Source: Siphonodentalium dalli
Taxonomy: Eukaryota; Mollusca; Scaphopoda; Gadilida; Siphonodentaliidae
Length of the DNA: 64,000 nucleotides
Direction of reading: 5' to 3'
Assembly (NCBI GenBank): GCA_032622095.1
Contig: CP136063.1
Span: forward strand, 118,006,723-118,070,722
The translations under genes and the position numbers were made by a program. This document shows, piece after piece, positions 11,058 through 23,259 of the stretch (position 1 is the stretch's first letter; every line of letters begins with the position of its first letter). The notes under the pieces were generated by a model. The model saw only the letters and a program-made list of their open reading frames with translations, was not told the origin of the DNA and made no database searches.

Positions 11058-12966
11058 TAGTGTTGAAACGATTAATCGACTAATCGAAATCGACGCGATT
11101 ATTAAATTAGTCGATTCCGAAATCGGCCAGTCGACTAGTCGGAACACACCCACCACCATTATGCCATCGCGAAAGCAGTGCCGTTGCTGCCGTTACCGAA
11201 TTACTGGACAATTTAAACAATCAGGCTGTCGAAATACACAATCACAATTAGCTTGTTAAAGCCTTCTTTGTTGTCCCTTTGATGCGATAACTGCTTTCAG
11301 TACTTGGTGGTCATACACGAGCGCGAAACCCAATGACTCAATGTATTTGTCGGCGCCGTGGCGGCTTATTCTTTGAAGTTGAGACGGCCGGTTTTGATAA
11401 TCAACTTCAAAGAATCAGCGCCTATCGCAACCGTGTCTATTTCGGCGTGACGGAATTGATCTGAGTGATAACTGGTCAACGTGTTTGCAGGTGTGCAGGA
11501 CTCAACTTCAATCAAGTTAGTGGCGAGGTGACATTATTAAGTTTTAAGTTTAATAACAAGTCCAATATAATTTTAGTTTATTGAAGCACTATGTCAGTAT
11601 ACCTTTAATGTTTATTTGTAAAATTGTGTGATATATTTTTTACAACCACCACATGCATCAACTGATGCATGGGTGAGCGTATACGATCGCACGTTCTAGA
11701 TATATTGTATTATAGATATAAATATAGAGCCAACCCGCGGTCAGCCATGCTATGCATCGAATAGCGTCGCGTATTTCAAACTAAACTGGCGAGTCACTTC
11801 GGAAATCCCACGTCGTTTATGGGCTGTGTTTGTGAAAAATTACAATGTATTTTAGCACCTCAAACTTAAATCCTTCACGGAATAGGGCGGTGACAAAGCT
11901 GTAACGTAATCTGGATGACGCAAATTCCTGGAATCGGGCTAAATATAGAACTTATGACATCACATTGAAATGTACTATTAACATCGCCGGTCTGCGCAGT
12001 TTTATTTTTGAAACTGACACGATCGATTGTGTATTTGGGGACTCGCGAGTAAAATTGTATATATTGTATATATATTTACAATGTACCATGCACGAGAGAC
12101 AATTATGTACGCGATCAAATCAAACAGTGAAAACACGTGCGTTTTGGCGGGAAAATGACTGTCCGTGATTAAGCTATGTCATATCGTGACCTTGCAATGA
12201 TTACAAGGAACAACATTATGTACGCAATGCATGGCCCATTTTTAATATATGCGGACTCTATATATACAGGGAACTTTACCACATTCCGTGTCCGATATAT
12301 GTACATGACATCTGCGAGCATAAAAGGCTTGTACGCACTACAGCTGTTATAACATGTATTTTGTAACTGTTGTTTGACTCTGTCGGAGAAAAAGTTTGTT
12401 TCTCAAAATATCATGCATTTCTTCATGTACGCCCGTTTGTGAAGTCAATCGGTGACAATCACACTGGGCAAGTTTGAAAACAACGATGTTCGATTGTATG
12501 TAAGAACCGGTACGGCCCGGTAGACCATACCATATAAATTTTAAAGGAACATTTTTACACAAAACATATAGAATAATGCACCGGTTTCTGATTGTTGCAT
12601 GCGCTTCCACTCCGTAATCCGTAGCGTTTCCGCGATCGATCAGGTGTTTGTCACCACCGTTTAGATACATACATCAACTGGATGGTAATTTGATTGTCAT
12701 AAAACATCATATACCTGGGACAAATTAATAACCTATTAACCTTCAGTGATATTAAGCCAAATAATCACGGCAAATAGTGTTAAATCACGTCTTGCTTTGC
12801 ATTCGAAAATGCAAAGTTTGTTACTGGTACTCAAAACAAACGGCAAATTATATACATATATGAGCACAAAACGGTAAGTTTCGGAAGGGGTCCAACTAGT
12901 CGATTAGTAGTCGATTCCCTCTGGCGACTAGTCGATTCCTCAAAACCACTAATCGTTTCAACACTA
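11058..12966. mobile_element. hAT-like non-autonomous element, 8-bp TSD TGAAATAC
   Basis: The terminal inverted repeats TAGTGTTGAAACGATTA (11058) and TAATCGTTTCAACACTA (to 12966, one mismatch) are directly flanked by the identical octamer TGAAATAC (11050-11057 and 12967-12974). Subterminal ATCGACTAATCG / CGACTAGTCG palindromic motifs lie at both ends. An 8-bp duplication with such ends is typical of hAT elements. At 1909 bp, with no recognised transposase, it looks like an internally deleted, host-sequence-filled derivative. It lies in the 8113-14688 intron. Confidence 0.88.
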
Positions 12967-13223
12967 TGAAATACCAAATTCATTAAAACATCTTCCTTGG
13001 AACTAGCTAACTGATTAATCTGACATACATGTATGGTGTTTTGGGTCCATGGATAAATGGGCTTCAAACATGTCTAAATGGTTTTATAAAAAGGTGCTTG
13101 TGAGATTGGAAATTTCCAAAAATTGAGAAAGTTTGAGATGTCGGTTGTGAAATTCCAACCCAAGACTTGGGAGTCTGGAGCCCAGTCGGGAGGGGACTTG
13201 TTGAGCTGGAGGAGGGGGGTGAT

Positions 13224-13289
13224 CAGTAGTGAACAGTGGGCAATTTCATGGTGGATATTCACCTTGAAATTACCCACTGTACACTACTG
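13224..13289. repeat. 66-nt imperfect hairpin (25-bp arms, 2 mismatches)
   Basis: The arm CAGTAGTGAACAGTGGG... (13224-13248) pairs with 13265-13289 around a 16-nt loop. The size fits a small MITE core or a pre-miRNA-like stem in the sense strand of the intron. No evidence decides between them. Confidence 0.6.
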
Positions 13290-13365
13290 AAGCCTCTCTA
13301 GCCACATATCGTGTTTAGATCTACTTTTTTCAAAGTGCTTATGAAAAGTTCTGACTATTGTGGTC

Positions 13366-14045
13366 TCCCGAGTCCCAGTCTCATCAGTCTTTGCAGTCTG
13401 GTGAGCGACCCCACAGTCTTTGACTGTCTTGTTCCCAATAGCACCTGTAGTTAAACCATATTGCCAACTTCACCAGGTATGAAGATAATTACGTTAGCCA
13501 ACAGGTATTTGACATTATGATATCATTGGGTGTTTCCCCACACTGATCACAGGAAAATGTGTAACACACGTGTATCATCAGATATGCAACAACAAACATG
13601 CTCTCACTTAAGTGTCATCTGTGAATAGTTTTTTGTATACGATAATGGAAACATAAACCAGTAGACGAACTAAATATGTGCCCATAAACAACTGTTTATT
13701 TTCATTGTATCACACATACAAGTAAAAAAATGACATTGTATGCCAATTTACGGTAGGCCTATGTCCTTTAAGTTTGTTTACCCACGGACTTCTGTCCTGA
13801 TTGAAAAATAAAATTCTTAATTTTTAAAACAAAAAGCGGATTTATAAATAAAATAATTAAACCAAAAGTCTTTATTTAGAAGCACTCGCATTGGGCTGAC
13901 TTGATGTCAAACCAGGAGATATTTAATTTTTATATTGATTTCTTTCTCGATCGATCAGGGTCAATGGTAGTCGAGGGTCTTTTGCGCGGTATATTTGAAA
14001 TCTTGAACAGATGGATATATAAAGTAATATCTCATCAATTTATTG
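13366..14045 (+). repeat. Dispersed repeat A, copy 1
   Basis: Long stretches match 26950-28040: CCCAATAG.GC.TGTAGTTA, GTTAGCCAACAGGTA, GACGAACTAAATATGTGCCC followed by ATAAACAACTGTTTAT, TATTTAGAAGCACT, and TTGATTTCTTTC. The start (GTCTCATCAGTCT...GAGCGACCCCACAGTC) also matches 16190-16250. It is non-coding and its type is unknown. Confidence 0.75.
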
Positions 14046-14688
14046 TACTAATTTTGTAGATTATATATATTTAAAAAAAAAAATTAATTATATGTCCAGA
14101 ATCCCGCCGGTATTAAACATAAGTAAACAAAACAACTCTTATGTTATATATTATACGAAACACAATGGGAACAACTGCCATTTTAGATAAACCCTATACC
14201 AGTGTATATATTTGAATGTCTAAGGCACTTCAATTCCCAAATAGCGAAATGGATTCTATGATCCATTGATAATGCAATTGAGCTTATTGAATAATTAATT
14301 GTTTGAATTTATTAGGCAGTTCATAGTAATTACTTGCATCATACATGTACAAATAGTATAAAATTGTAAAAGTATTGCAGATTGTTATATAATTTAAAAT
14401 AGGATAATTTATAAACTTAAGGAAAAGTGTTCTTCAAAACAGTGCTGAGATTAATGAAAATAATTATGTCATGATTAGGTAGACTTTGATTTTTCGAATA
14501 GAAGGTGGTTTAATTTTACTGGACTTTTCACTTGCACCTTGATTACCAGGGACGACTTAAGAAAGATCAACTTGGCTTATTTATGTTGTGGTCCCTCATG
14601 GGATGAACTTCAATGGAGTGCTAGTGCATAAATATGATGTGTTTAATTAAGAGGCCTTTATGGTACATTAATCTAATTTCTGTTGCAG

Positions 14689-14838
14689 AATATAGAGAAT
14701 GTTATGCGTTTGGTGACCACTGATGCAGGTGTAGTTAAAACATACGGGTTTGATAAACTGTGCGACCTCCAGAGCAGACTGATGCTTGTAGCTGGGAAAG
14801 CAGATCAAGGAACAAATTACGTGGAGAGATTTACAATG
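14689..14838 (+). CDS. RNF213: RNF213-like exon (50 codons, LCDLQSRLMLVAGKA)
   Basis: Acceptor CTGTTGCAG| and donor ATG|GTGAAA. Reads NIENVMRLVTTDAGVVKTYG then FDKLCDLQSRLMLVAGKADQG and ends VERFTM, a conserved family block (LQSKLMLIAGKA-like). It is phase 0 at both ends, so it joins the exons at 7960 and 24188 without a frame change. The block is predicted helical and belongs to the region preceding the AAA ring. The sequence after 14838 keeps an open frame for about 20 codons into the intron, but the conserved continuation (IFDKITRLAKVY) is at 24188, so the GTGAAA donor is preferred. Confidence 0.9.
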
Positions 14839-14989
14839 GTGAAATATAAGTCTCATGTCACAGATTTTGTTCAGTTAATTTTTTGGTACCCCCTGCAATG
14901 AAGTTGTGTGGGGTATGTTTCTATTACTAAAATCAGCATGTTTCTCTATCTGACAATCTGTCCATAGAAACAACTTTTGCCGAGTTTTT

Positions 14990-15620
14990 AGCTCACCTGA
15001 GACGAAGCTATAGTAATCACTCCTTGTCCATCGTCCATCCATCAGTCTTGCCATCCATACATCCATCAATAATTCTTTAAACATCCTCTTCTCCTGAACT
15101 GCAAGACCTAATGCAGTCATATTTGGTGGGGATAGTCCCTCGGTGACTGGGATTCAAATTTGTTCAAATGGTGTCACCCGGTCAAATATGGGCAGAGACA
15201 GAGACAGGGATCCCTCTATAGTAATTCTTAAAACAAGTTATTCTCAATAACCTATCCTAGCTTATATTTGGTACAGAGGGGACTCAACCCTTTTTTTCCA
15301 ATAAAATAACAGACTCATTAAAACCACTTCTTCTGAGGAATCACCGTGCTGAATAATCTGACATATGGTGTTAAAGGGCCTTGGATGGTAGGTATTCAGA
15401 TTTGTTAAAATGGGACCAACCTGTCAATAAGGTCCAGAGCTGGTGTTACACATTGCAACACCCCCCATACACCTCCTGCCCCTTACCCTCCCCTCCTCCC
15501 TACCCTGCCCTACCCTCCCCCTTGTACTCCATCCCCCAAATTCTTGTCAAAGTTATGTCTCTTTCTTGCTTTGACAATAATAAGCATTTCAGGCAGTTTG
15601 AATTAATTATCTGACCACAT
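14990..15620 (+). repeat. TTTTTAGCTCACCTGAG-type repeat element
   Basis: It starts TTTTTAGCTCACCTGAGACGAAG and runs through TCCATCC-rich sequence into ~190-bp units with 'gattcaaatttgttcaaatgg' and 'ttatatttggtacagagg'. It then passes into a C/T-rich stretch (15460-15540). Same family as 8696-9200. The 3' end is not defined. Confidence 0.65.
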
Positions 15621-15795
15621 GTCATGTCAGATATGATCTTATCTGACATTTTTGAATAAACAAACAGTTTCACAGGCTGTTATGTTTGTGTCTATGAGTA
15701 TTTTGTTAACCACCACTTAGCCAAGTGAATTTATTTAACTTGGCCAAAGGATCTCTGGTCATTGGATGACTTATTATGGATCAGCAGGGCCGGGC

Positions 15796-15818
15796 GGGGG
15801 GGGGGGGGGGGGGGGGGG
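15796..15818 (+). repeat. Poly-G run (about 23 G)
   Basis: Uninterrupted G tract preceded by CCGGGC. It is a possible quadruplex former and a likely site of length error in assembly. Confidence 0.9.
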
Positions 15819-15819
15819 A

Positions 15820-16339
15820 AGATTTAACACCCCCCAACGATCATACAGTAGTTATGATATTGTATCAGTTTTTATATGTGTTATAGTGTCATCTATATAT
15901 AGACTGTTAACCATTTTCATCTATCTAATGGGGGTTTATAGATATTACTAGTGTGTTGATATCATATTTATATACAGTAGGATATCTCTAGGGTGCCATG
16001 TATGATGCTTAACCATTTCCTAAAATTTTGTTGTTACCTTTGGGGAACATGGTATTACTTGACATGGTTCAAATAATTATGGAATCATAATGGGTCCAAA
16101 GAAAAGAAAATGCAGTTCTTGTGAATTTTTTAGCTTAGCATAGGTGAGAGTGACTTTATAGAAGTTGATAATATGTTTTACAGTAGACTTCAAAGTCTCA
16201 GTCTTGTCAGTCCAGCTAGTCTGATGAGCGACTCCACAGTCATTGACTTGTTATTCTTTCATTTTCTGGTAAAGTTGTGGAATCTGGAAACTGTCGCCAT
16301 ATTAACTTGTGCACCTGTGAATGAGATCGTTGACTTTTT
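15820..16339. other. Intron sequence; part matches dispersed repeat A
   Basis: Mostly AT-rich. At 16183-16260 (TCAAAGTCTCAGTCTTGTCAG ... GAGCGACTCCACAGTCATTGAC) it matches the start of dispersed repeat A at 13370-13430, directly upstream of the pearl-like copy 2. The open frame across 16173-16622 spans this repeat and is not a gene. Confidence 0.6.
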
Positions 16340-17803
16340 AGCTCAACTTGACAAAGTGAGTTGTCATGGGTTGGTATCTGTCATCTGTGTGTGTGTGTGC
16401 ATCCATCAACAATTTCCATTAGCATGGGCTACAGATCTTACCTTTGGTCAGATCATTTTGAAATTTGGCATGGCTGTTGATATGAAGATAGGAACGAGTC
16501 ATTTTGGGTTCATTCGGAAAAAAACATGGCCTACCATCTTGGATTTCACAATTCAATTCATTAGCATGAGCTACAGGCCATACTGCTTATCTGATATTAA
16601 TGAAATTTGTCATGGACGTTGACATTGGCATGCAGATGGGAACGATATATTTTGAGATGAATCGGCCAAAGAACATGGCTGTCTTCGGCCTTCTTGGTTT
16701 TCAGTATTAATGTAAATCCATTAGTATGAGATACAGAACGTACCATTGGTCTGATCATTATGAAATTTGACATGTAGAGAGGAAAAAGTTATTTTTGTGT
16801 CATTCTTCAAAAAATATGGCCATCTTTTATTTTACTCTTTGCATGACTAAATACTTTGGCACACCCTACAGATCTCATCTCTCATCCAACCATCACCAAA
16901 CTTCATGTGGATCTTCGGGATGACCTCTAGATGGGAGTCTCCTTTTTTTTATGAAATTAATTAAGAAACATGGTTACCACCATCCATCTTGGATTTTAAA
17001 TGCAGCTCGCAATTATTGGAGAATTGTTTTGAAAATTTCAAGCGTGTTTAGGATCGTCTTTAGATGGAAACTATCAAATTTTAACTATTTACGATGGAGA
17101 AAATGGCTGCTGGCAGCCATCTTGGATTTTACTCTTTGCGTGACTAAATCATTAGGCACACCCTACAGATGGCATCCCTCTTCCGATCATCACAAAACTT
17201 TATATGGATCTTCGGGGTGACCACCAGATGGGAGTTATCAAATTTGAAAAACATAGCCGCTGGCAGCCATATTGGATTTTACTCTTTCATGACCAAATCC
17301 TTTGGCACACCCTCCAGACCACATCCCTCATCTGATCGTCACCAAACTTCATAAGGTTCCTCTGAGTTACCACTAAATGGGAGGTCTAATTTTGAATTTC
17401 ATTTGAAAACGTGGGTGCCAGTGAGCAAGTTAGGCAATCATCTTTGATTTTACTCTTTGCATGTCTAAATCCTTTGGCCACCCCAGAGATGACATCCCTT
17501 GTCCAATCATCCGGGGTGACCACTGGATTGGAGCCATCAAATTTTTCCGAATTGTGTTGAAAAACATGGCCACCAGTGGCTATCTTGGATTTTATTCTTT
17601 GCATGACTATATCATTGGCACACCCTACATGTCACATCCCTTATCATTATGCTGAATTTCAAACTTTATATATCTCTTCATATTGACATCTAGTATTACT
17701 TAGACATTTCAACTTTCCACATCACTAAATTGCTCCATTGACTGTAACACATGAAATTCTTCCCTCTCCCGGGTTGAGCAACATTGTCATTGACACTTTC
17801 ATT
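16340..17803 (+). mobile_element. Pearl-like modular repeat element, copy 2
   Basis: Same architecture as 1596-3290: TTTTTAGCTCAACTT, TGTG-rich stretch, degenerate ~165-bp units (GATGGGA, AAACATGGC, CAGCCATCTTGGATTTTAC, TTTGCATGACTAAATC, CACACCCTACAG), and a 3' end GGGTTGAGCAACA-TTGTCATTGACAC-TTTCATT. It is older than copies 1 and 3, judged by unit divergence. The CACACCCTACAG sub-type of unit also dominates at 57066-58979. Confidence 0.75.
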
Positions 17804-18106
17804 TTCGTTGACTTTACCCAAGAAATTTAAGAAGCAGAACATGTTTTTCAAAGCCTGAATTGAAGAATTTTCGTCGCTCATATATCTCAACCATGAGTTT
17901 GTCATCAGGAGGGCCTTCAAAAGAGGGTTCATTGATGTTGTTCACATTTTCAGTTCAAGAGTTATCCCTCTTTCTTTATCTGAAAATGTTGGATTTCCAT
18001 CCGTCTTTTGTTAGAATTGTCAAGTAATTTGTACATCACATTTTGTTTCACAATTTGGTTTCCGACCTGTTCATATTTCAGTTTTCACCATGGGGTATCC
18101 CAGCAC

Positions 18107-19330
18107 CAGACATGTCAACCTGGTATTATATGAAATAGTGAGATCAGTCTTCCAATATAGGGAGATTTAGGGAGAAATAGGGAGATTTTTTTTCATCGCA
18201 TTATCCCTCCATTATAACATGAAAATAAAGAAAATAAAACTTATTTAAATTTATTAATTTTATTCCAACATAATTATTAACATTAACAAATTACTTCTTG
18301 GAAGAATGCTCCCTGTTATATGACATTGTAGCAGATTTGGCATCTTTCAACATTTCATTGTTTGGAACAACTTTCAACAAAGTCGTAACATGAACTGTCT
18401 GTGTTTAGTTTGCATGATATATTGATAGCAATGCGCAAATGGTATCATTGTCCAATTCCGAACGAAAGCATGTGTGCACTTTTTTGCAAATCGAGAACAC
18501 TCTCTCGCTATCGGCATTGCTGTTTGGTATACACAACACAGATCGTCAAAGTTCATATCTAAATTGAACCGCTTCGCCAAGCGCACAACCGATTTAATGT
18601 CGATCTCCTCGCGTAATTCTCGTTTCGGATTGATGAGTTTGAGATCCGGTAACACTTTCTCGCTAAAGGGGAACTTCTTTATCAGTCACGTGCCACAAAT
18701 CCGATCGCGATAATATCATTGGCTAATTGATTCTCCCTGACGTCGTACGGAACCACTGTGATTGTCGTCAGCTTTATTTATAACTTTGGTCGAAACAAAT
18801 GTTTTTGAGTGTTGTAGAATTTTCAATGGTTCCACATCGGCGAACTCTAGAAACGGTTTAAATTCTTCCTTTCTCTTTGAACTCTTATTGAAGTGGTTGT
18901 AAACATTATTATGATAAACACATACACTTTGCCACTTTCCACGGACACTCTGAATTATATAGCCGTATGTAATCTGTTTTGGCATCCCTGAGTCGCCAGT
19001 CATTTGGTAATCCGCTGTTGAAGCGACGGCCAGTAAACAATGGTGCCTTTGTTTACTATGCATCGCCGCAATTACGGTGGTCGAATGATAGGCATGCTTT
19101 GACAATGAAGACCTGTTTAATTGACTCAGGGCTAATTGCAATCGGAGATTATAACAAGCAGATAACTTCCTGCACTTTGTGTCAGCGATAGGCCATAAAA
19201 TCGTAGGCACTCTCATTTTGATTTACGGGGGTGCGTGATATCGGGAGATTCCATCTCCCGATCGGGAGCCCGGGAGATGGTGCCCAATATCGGGAGACTC
19301 CCGCCGAAATCGGGAGGGTTGACATGTCTG
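18107..19330 (-). mobile_element. hAT element derivative, 8-bp TSD CCCAGCAC
   Basis: The terminal inverted repeats CAGACATGTCAACC (18107-18120) and GGTTGACATGTCTG (to 19330) are flanked by the identical octamer CCCAGCAC (18099-18106 and 19331-19338). Subterminal repeats are TAGGGAGATTT at one end and TCGGGAGACTCCCG-type palindromes at the other. Coding remnants of a hAT-type transposase lie on the minus strand. With intact ends and a broken gene it is a non-autonomous copy in the intron between 14838 and 24188. Confidence 0.9.
18374..19216 (-). pseudogene. hAT-type transposase remnants
   Basis: Read on the minus strand, 19216-18716 ends with EEFKPFLEFADVEPLKILQ followed by HSKT. This is the family block that precedes the RWLSL motif of zinc-finger/hAT-type transposases. 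Further downstream on the same strand 18655-18374 reads LPDLKLINPKRELREEI then KSVVRLAKRFN, which fits the C-terminal dimerisation-region neighbourhood. The segment between them, and most of the RNase-H-like catalytic domain, is missing, so it cannot be active. The frame at the 5' side (19216-19000) has no recognisable domain. Confidence 0.6.
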
Positions 19331-20402
19331 CCCAGCACCCGTGGTGCAACCTCTTGATTGCATGGGATAACTTGCTGCAGTTATAGGCAAGCTGTATACT
19401 CGATAGCACAGAATGCTGACTACACCATGCAACATTTTGTTTAAGGATAAAGAAGCTAGCTCTCTGTCTGGAGAATTATATAGAAACAGTCCAAAATTGT
19501 ATTTAACCCTTTACCCAACAGTAATATGACTAACGTCATTACCTCCAGCCAACAGAACTTTCTGGTGACGTCAAAGTTTTTGGGGAAAAACATGTATTAT
19601 TAAATGTTATGTGGCTCTTGATTTATGAAATTATGTTCATCTGAATGGATGGGGACGGGGAGTAAAAAAAAATTCAGAGTTGTGAATCCCCCTCCCCAAG
19701 CATAATAGTATGCTGAATATTTAGTAGGTTTTATATTTATATTTTATAACAATAAATGTAATAAACAAACAAAAGGTAAGTTTTGTTTTATCAACAGATC
19801 AATATGACTTTCAGTTTCAATTTCTCTGTCGGAAAACCATATCACGAAATTGGGTGATTTATTAATGTTTTAAGCAATGGCTACGTGGTGAAATGAAACA
19901 TAAAATAAATCATCAAGTGGCCTATCAACTCTTGGATAGTTACGTGTAAATTCAGTTACAATTGACTGCATTATTAGTCCAAACTAGTCAACATTGTGCC
20001 ATCGATTACAACGCACGTGTTTTTTTGTTTACTTCAATTTGGCGCACCGGTTTTTGACCTTGACATTGCAGTCAATACATTCGAACCGCACATGTCTTGT
20101 GCAATTAATAAATTAAACAATTCTTTCGTGCCGACCTTGTATCTTACGATCGAGAAAAGTGCTTTCTCTTAGTGAAATTTTGAGTAATCATATTCAATAT
20201 AAAATGACAAGACAGTGCCGATAAGTAATTCGCGGTAAATGCAACACTATTCGGAATTTATTTGCGCACTTTCAATTTAAAAATAGCCGCGTTTGTCTCG
20301 TGAACTCTTGTGTTCAAATAAAAGTAACTAATGTTATACAATGTCATTTCTTTGATTTTTCACATCATGATATGGCCAATTTACTTGAGTATTTGGCAGT
20401 GT

Positions 20403-20823
20403 TAATGCGCGGAGAAGAATAATTTTATTAATCAAACGAGAGAACAAAACGGCCGATCGATGCACATTTGTGCTATACAGTATTTTATCATTGTTGCGCT
20501 GACGTCGGCAAGGTTCCGAGATGTTTTCATCGTCATCAGCTGATCAATAAGTTCAATGGCAACACTCGATAAATGGTCAATTGATACTAACACTAAATCT
20601 AAGATATATTGTTTGAATTTGCAATGAATGTCATTTATTTATTACCGAATGGCTAATAGTTATAGCCATGATAAATGACCGTCCCCATTGTGCGCCCCAC
20701 ATTCCAACACCACGTGTTTGCAGGTAAAATTTCTGCGCTGGTTATCAGTGGGCGTTTCTTGGCGGGAGTGTTTTTTAAATAAACCATTTGGATTGAATCG
20801 TGTGTCCATTCCTTTGTATTTTT
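20403..20823 (+). repeat. Duplicated segment B, first copy
   Basis: Nearly identical to 22807-23229 (GGCCGAT.., CATCAGCTGATCAATAAGTT, TAAATGGTCAATTGATACTAA, CAATGAATGTCATTTAT, TTTTTTAAATAAACCATTTGG then GTCCATTCCTTTGTATTTTT). The two copies flank the pearl-like element 20824-22763. A third partial start (GTGGAGAATATACTCAAG) follows at 23240, showing a tandem arrangement. Confidence 0.9.
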
Positions 20824-22763
20824 AGCTCAACTTTACTTTGTAAAGTTTGAGCTATTGCCATGGCTTGGTATCCGTCATCCGTGCGTGTGTGATGCATCAA
20901 CAATTTCCTTTAGCACGGGCTACAGGTCGTATCTTTAATCGGATCATTATAAAATTTGTCATAGCTCTTGACATTGACATGTAGATGGGAACGAGTCATT
21001 TTGGGGTCATTCGGACAAAAAACATGGCCGCCATCGGCCATCTTGGATTTCAAAATTCAATCCATTAGCACGGGCTACAGGCAGTACTGTTCGTCTGATC
21101 AACATGAAATTTGCCATGGATGTTAATATTGACATGTAGATGGGAACAAGTAATTTTGGGGTCATTCGGCCCAAAAACATGGCCGCCAGCAGCCATCTTG
21201 GATTTTACTCTTTGTATGACTAAATCCTTTAGCACGGGCTACAGATCGTACCTTTGATCGTATCATCATAACATTTGTCATGGATGTTAACAATGACATG
21301 TAGATGGGAACGAGTAATTTTTGGGTCATTCGGCCAAAAAACATGGCCGTCAGCAGCCATCTTGGATTTTACTCTTTGTATGACTAAATCCTTTAGCACG
21401 GGCTACAGGTCGTACCTTTAGTCTGATCATCATGAAATTTGTCATGGCTGTTGAAATTGGAATGTAGATGCGAACGGGTCATTTTTGGGTCAATCGGACA
21501 AAAAACATGGCCACCAGCAGCCATCTTTGTTTTCAAAATTCATTACATTAGCACGGGCCACAGGTCAAATTGTTCGTCTGATCATCATGAAATTTGTCAT
21601 GGATGTTAATATTGACATGTAGATGGGAACGAGTAATTTTGGGTTCATTCGGCCCAAAATCATGGCCGCCAGCAGCCATCTTGGATTTTACTCTTTGTAT
21701 GACTAAATCCTTTAGCACGGGCTACAGGTTGTACCTTTAGTTTGATCATCATAAAATTTGTCATGGATGTTAACAATGACATGTAGATAGGAACGAGTCA
21801 TTTTTGAGTCATTTGGGCAAAAAACATGGCCGCCAGCAGCCATCTTGGATTTTACTCTTTATATGACTAAATTCTTTAGCACGGGCTACAGGTCGTACCT
21901 TTAGTCTGATCATCATAAAATTTGTCATGGATGTTAACAATGACATGTAGATGGGAACGAGTCATTTTTGGGTCATTCAGGAAAAAAACATGGCCGCCAA
22001 CAGCCATATTGGGTTTTACTCTTTGTATGACTAAATCCTTTAGCATGGGTTACAGGTCGTACCTTTAGTCTGATCATCATGAAATTTGTCATGGATGTTG
22101 AAATTGGAATGTAGATGGGAACGAGTCATTTTGGGGTCATTCGGACAAAAAACATGGCCGCCAGTGGCCATCTTTGTTTTCAAAATTCAATCCATTAGCA
22201 CGGGCCACAGGTCAAATTGTTCGTCTGATCATCATGAAATTCGTCATGGATGTTAATATTGACATGTAGATGGGAACGAGTAATTTTGGGTTCATTCGGT
22301 CCAAAAACATGGCCGCCAGCAGCCATCTTGGATTTTACTCTTTGTATGACTAAATCCTTTAGCACGGGTTACAGGTCGTACCTTTAGTCTGATCATCATA
22401 AAATTTGTCATGGATGTTAACAATGACATGTAGATGGGAACGAGTCATTTTGGGGTCATTTGGGCAAAAAACATGGCCACCAGCAGCCATCTTGGGTTTT
22501 ACTCTTTGTATGACTAAATCCTTTAGCACGGGCTACAGGTCGTACCTTTAGTCTGATCATCATAAAATTTGTCATGGATGTTAACAATGTCATGTAGATG
22601 GGAACGAGTCATTTTTGGGTCATTCGGCCAAAAAACATAGCCACCAGCAGCCATCTTGGATTTTACTTTGTGTATGACTAAATCCTTTACTGCTCATTTT
22701 TTACACTCCTAAAAAATTACCTTCTTTACAAAGTTGAGCTACAGTGTCATTGACACTTTCATT
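20824..22763 (+). mobile_element. Pearl-like modular repeat element, copy 3 (empty site known)
   Basis: Cleanest copy. AGCTCAACTTTACTTTGTAAAGTT at the start, then TCCGTGCGTGTG, then about eleven ~165-bp units (TTTAGCACGGGCTACAGGTCG, GATCATCATGAAATTTGTCATGG, GACATGTAGATGGGAACGAG, AAAAACATGGCCGCC, CAGCCATCTTGGATTTTAC, TTTGTATGACTAAATCC). It ends AAAGTTGAGCTACA-GTGTCATTGACAC-TTTCATT. The second copy of segment B lacks the insertion (GTATTTTT followed by CGATTATAGTGTGG). This fixes the ends and shows no target duplication apart from the T-run. Confidence 0.85.
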
Positions 22764-22806
22764 AGATTACATTGTGGAGAATATACTCAAGATTATGTAA
22801 TTGTCA

Positions 22807-23229
22807 ATGCGCGCAGAATAATAATTTTATTAATCAAACGAGAGAACAAAACGGCCGATGCACATAAATTTGTGCTACAGTATTTTATCATTGCTGCTAT
22901 GACGTCGACAAGGTTCCTAGTTTTTTTCATCGTCATCAGCTGATCAATAAGTTCAATGACAACATTCGATAAATGGTCAATTGATACTAAACTAAATCTA
23001 AGATATATTCTGTTTGAATTTGCAATGAATGTCATTTATGAATTAACGAATGGGTAATAGTTATAGCCATGATAAATGACAGTCCCCATTGTGCGCCCCA
23101 GTTTCCAACAACACGTGTTTACTGTAGGTACGTATTTTTTGCGCACGTCATCAGTGGGGGTTTCTTGGCGGGAGTGTTTTTTAAATAAACCATTTGGATT
23201 GAATCATGTGTCCATTCCTTTGTATTTTT
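22807..23229 (+). repeat. Duplicated segment B, second copy
   Basis: See the first copy at 20403. It retains the unoccupied site of the pearl-like element at its 3' end (23224-23240). Confidence 0.9.
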
Positions 23230-23259
23230 CGATTATAGTGTGGAGAATATACTCAAGAT

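Larger units (their letters stand above)
8113..14688 (+). other. RNF213-like intron, 6.6 kb, filled with mobile elements
   Basis: GTAAGA donor and TTGCAG acceptor. It holds a Ty3/Gypsy relic, a TTAA-bounded element, a GAGGTCC MITE, TCCATCC-type tandem repeats, a hAT-like element, a hairpin and a dispersed repeat, all listed separately. From about 14050 to 14688 there is only AT-rich sequence. Confidence 0.8.

Noticed and set aside
16183-16250. Hammerhead-ribozyme-like core CTGATGAGCGA (also 13366-13430, and CTGATGAG on its complement)
   Set aside because: The GAAA element and paired stems II/III could not be found in the right places in either copy or strand, so the match is probably chance within dispersed repeat A.
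16173-16622. 149-codon open frame
   Set aside because: It spans dispersed repeat A and the start of a pearl-like element. The peptide has no recognisable domain and the element is non-coding in all other copies.
18716-19216. 166-codon minus-strand frame as a host gene
   Set aside because: It lies wholly inside a hAT element with perfect TIR and target duplication, and its recognisable part is transposase-like.
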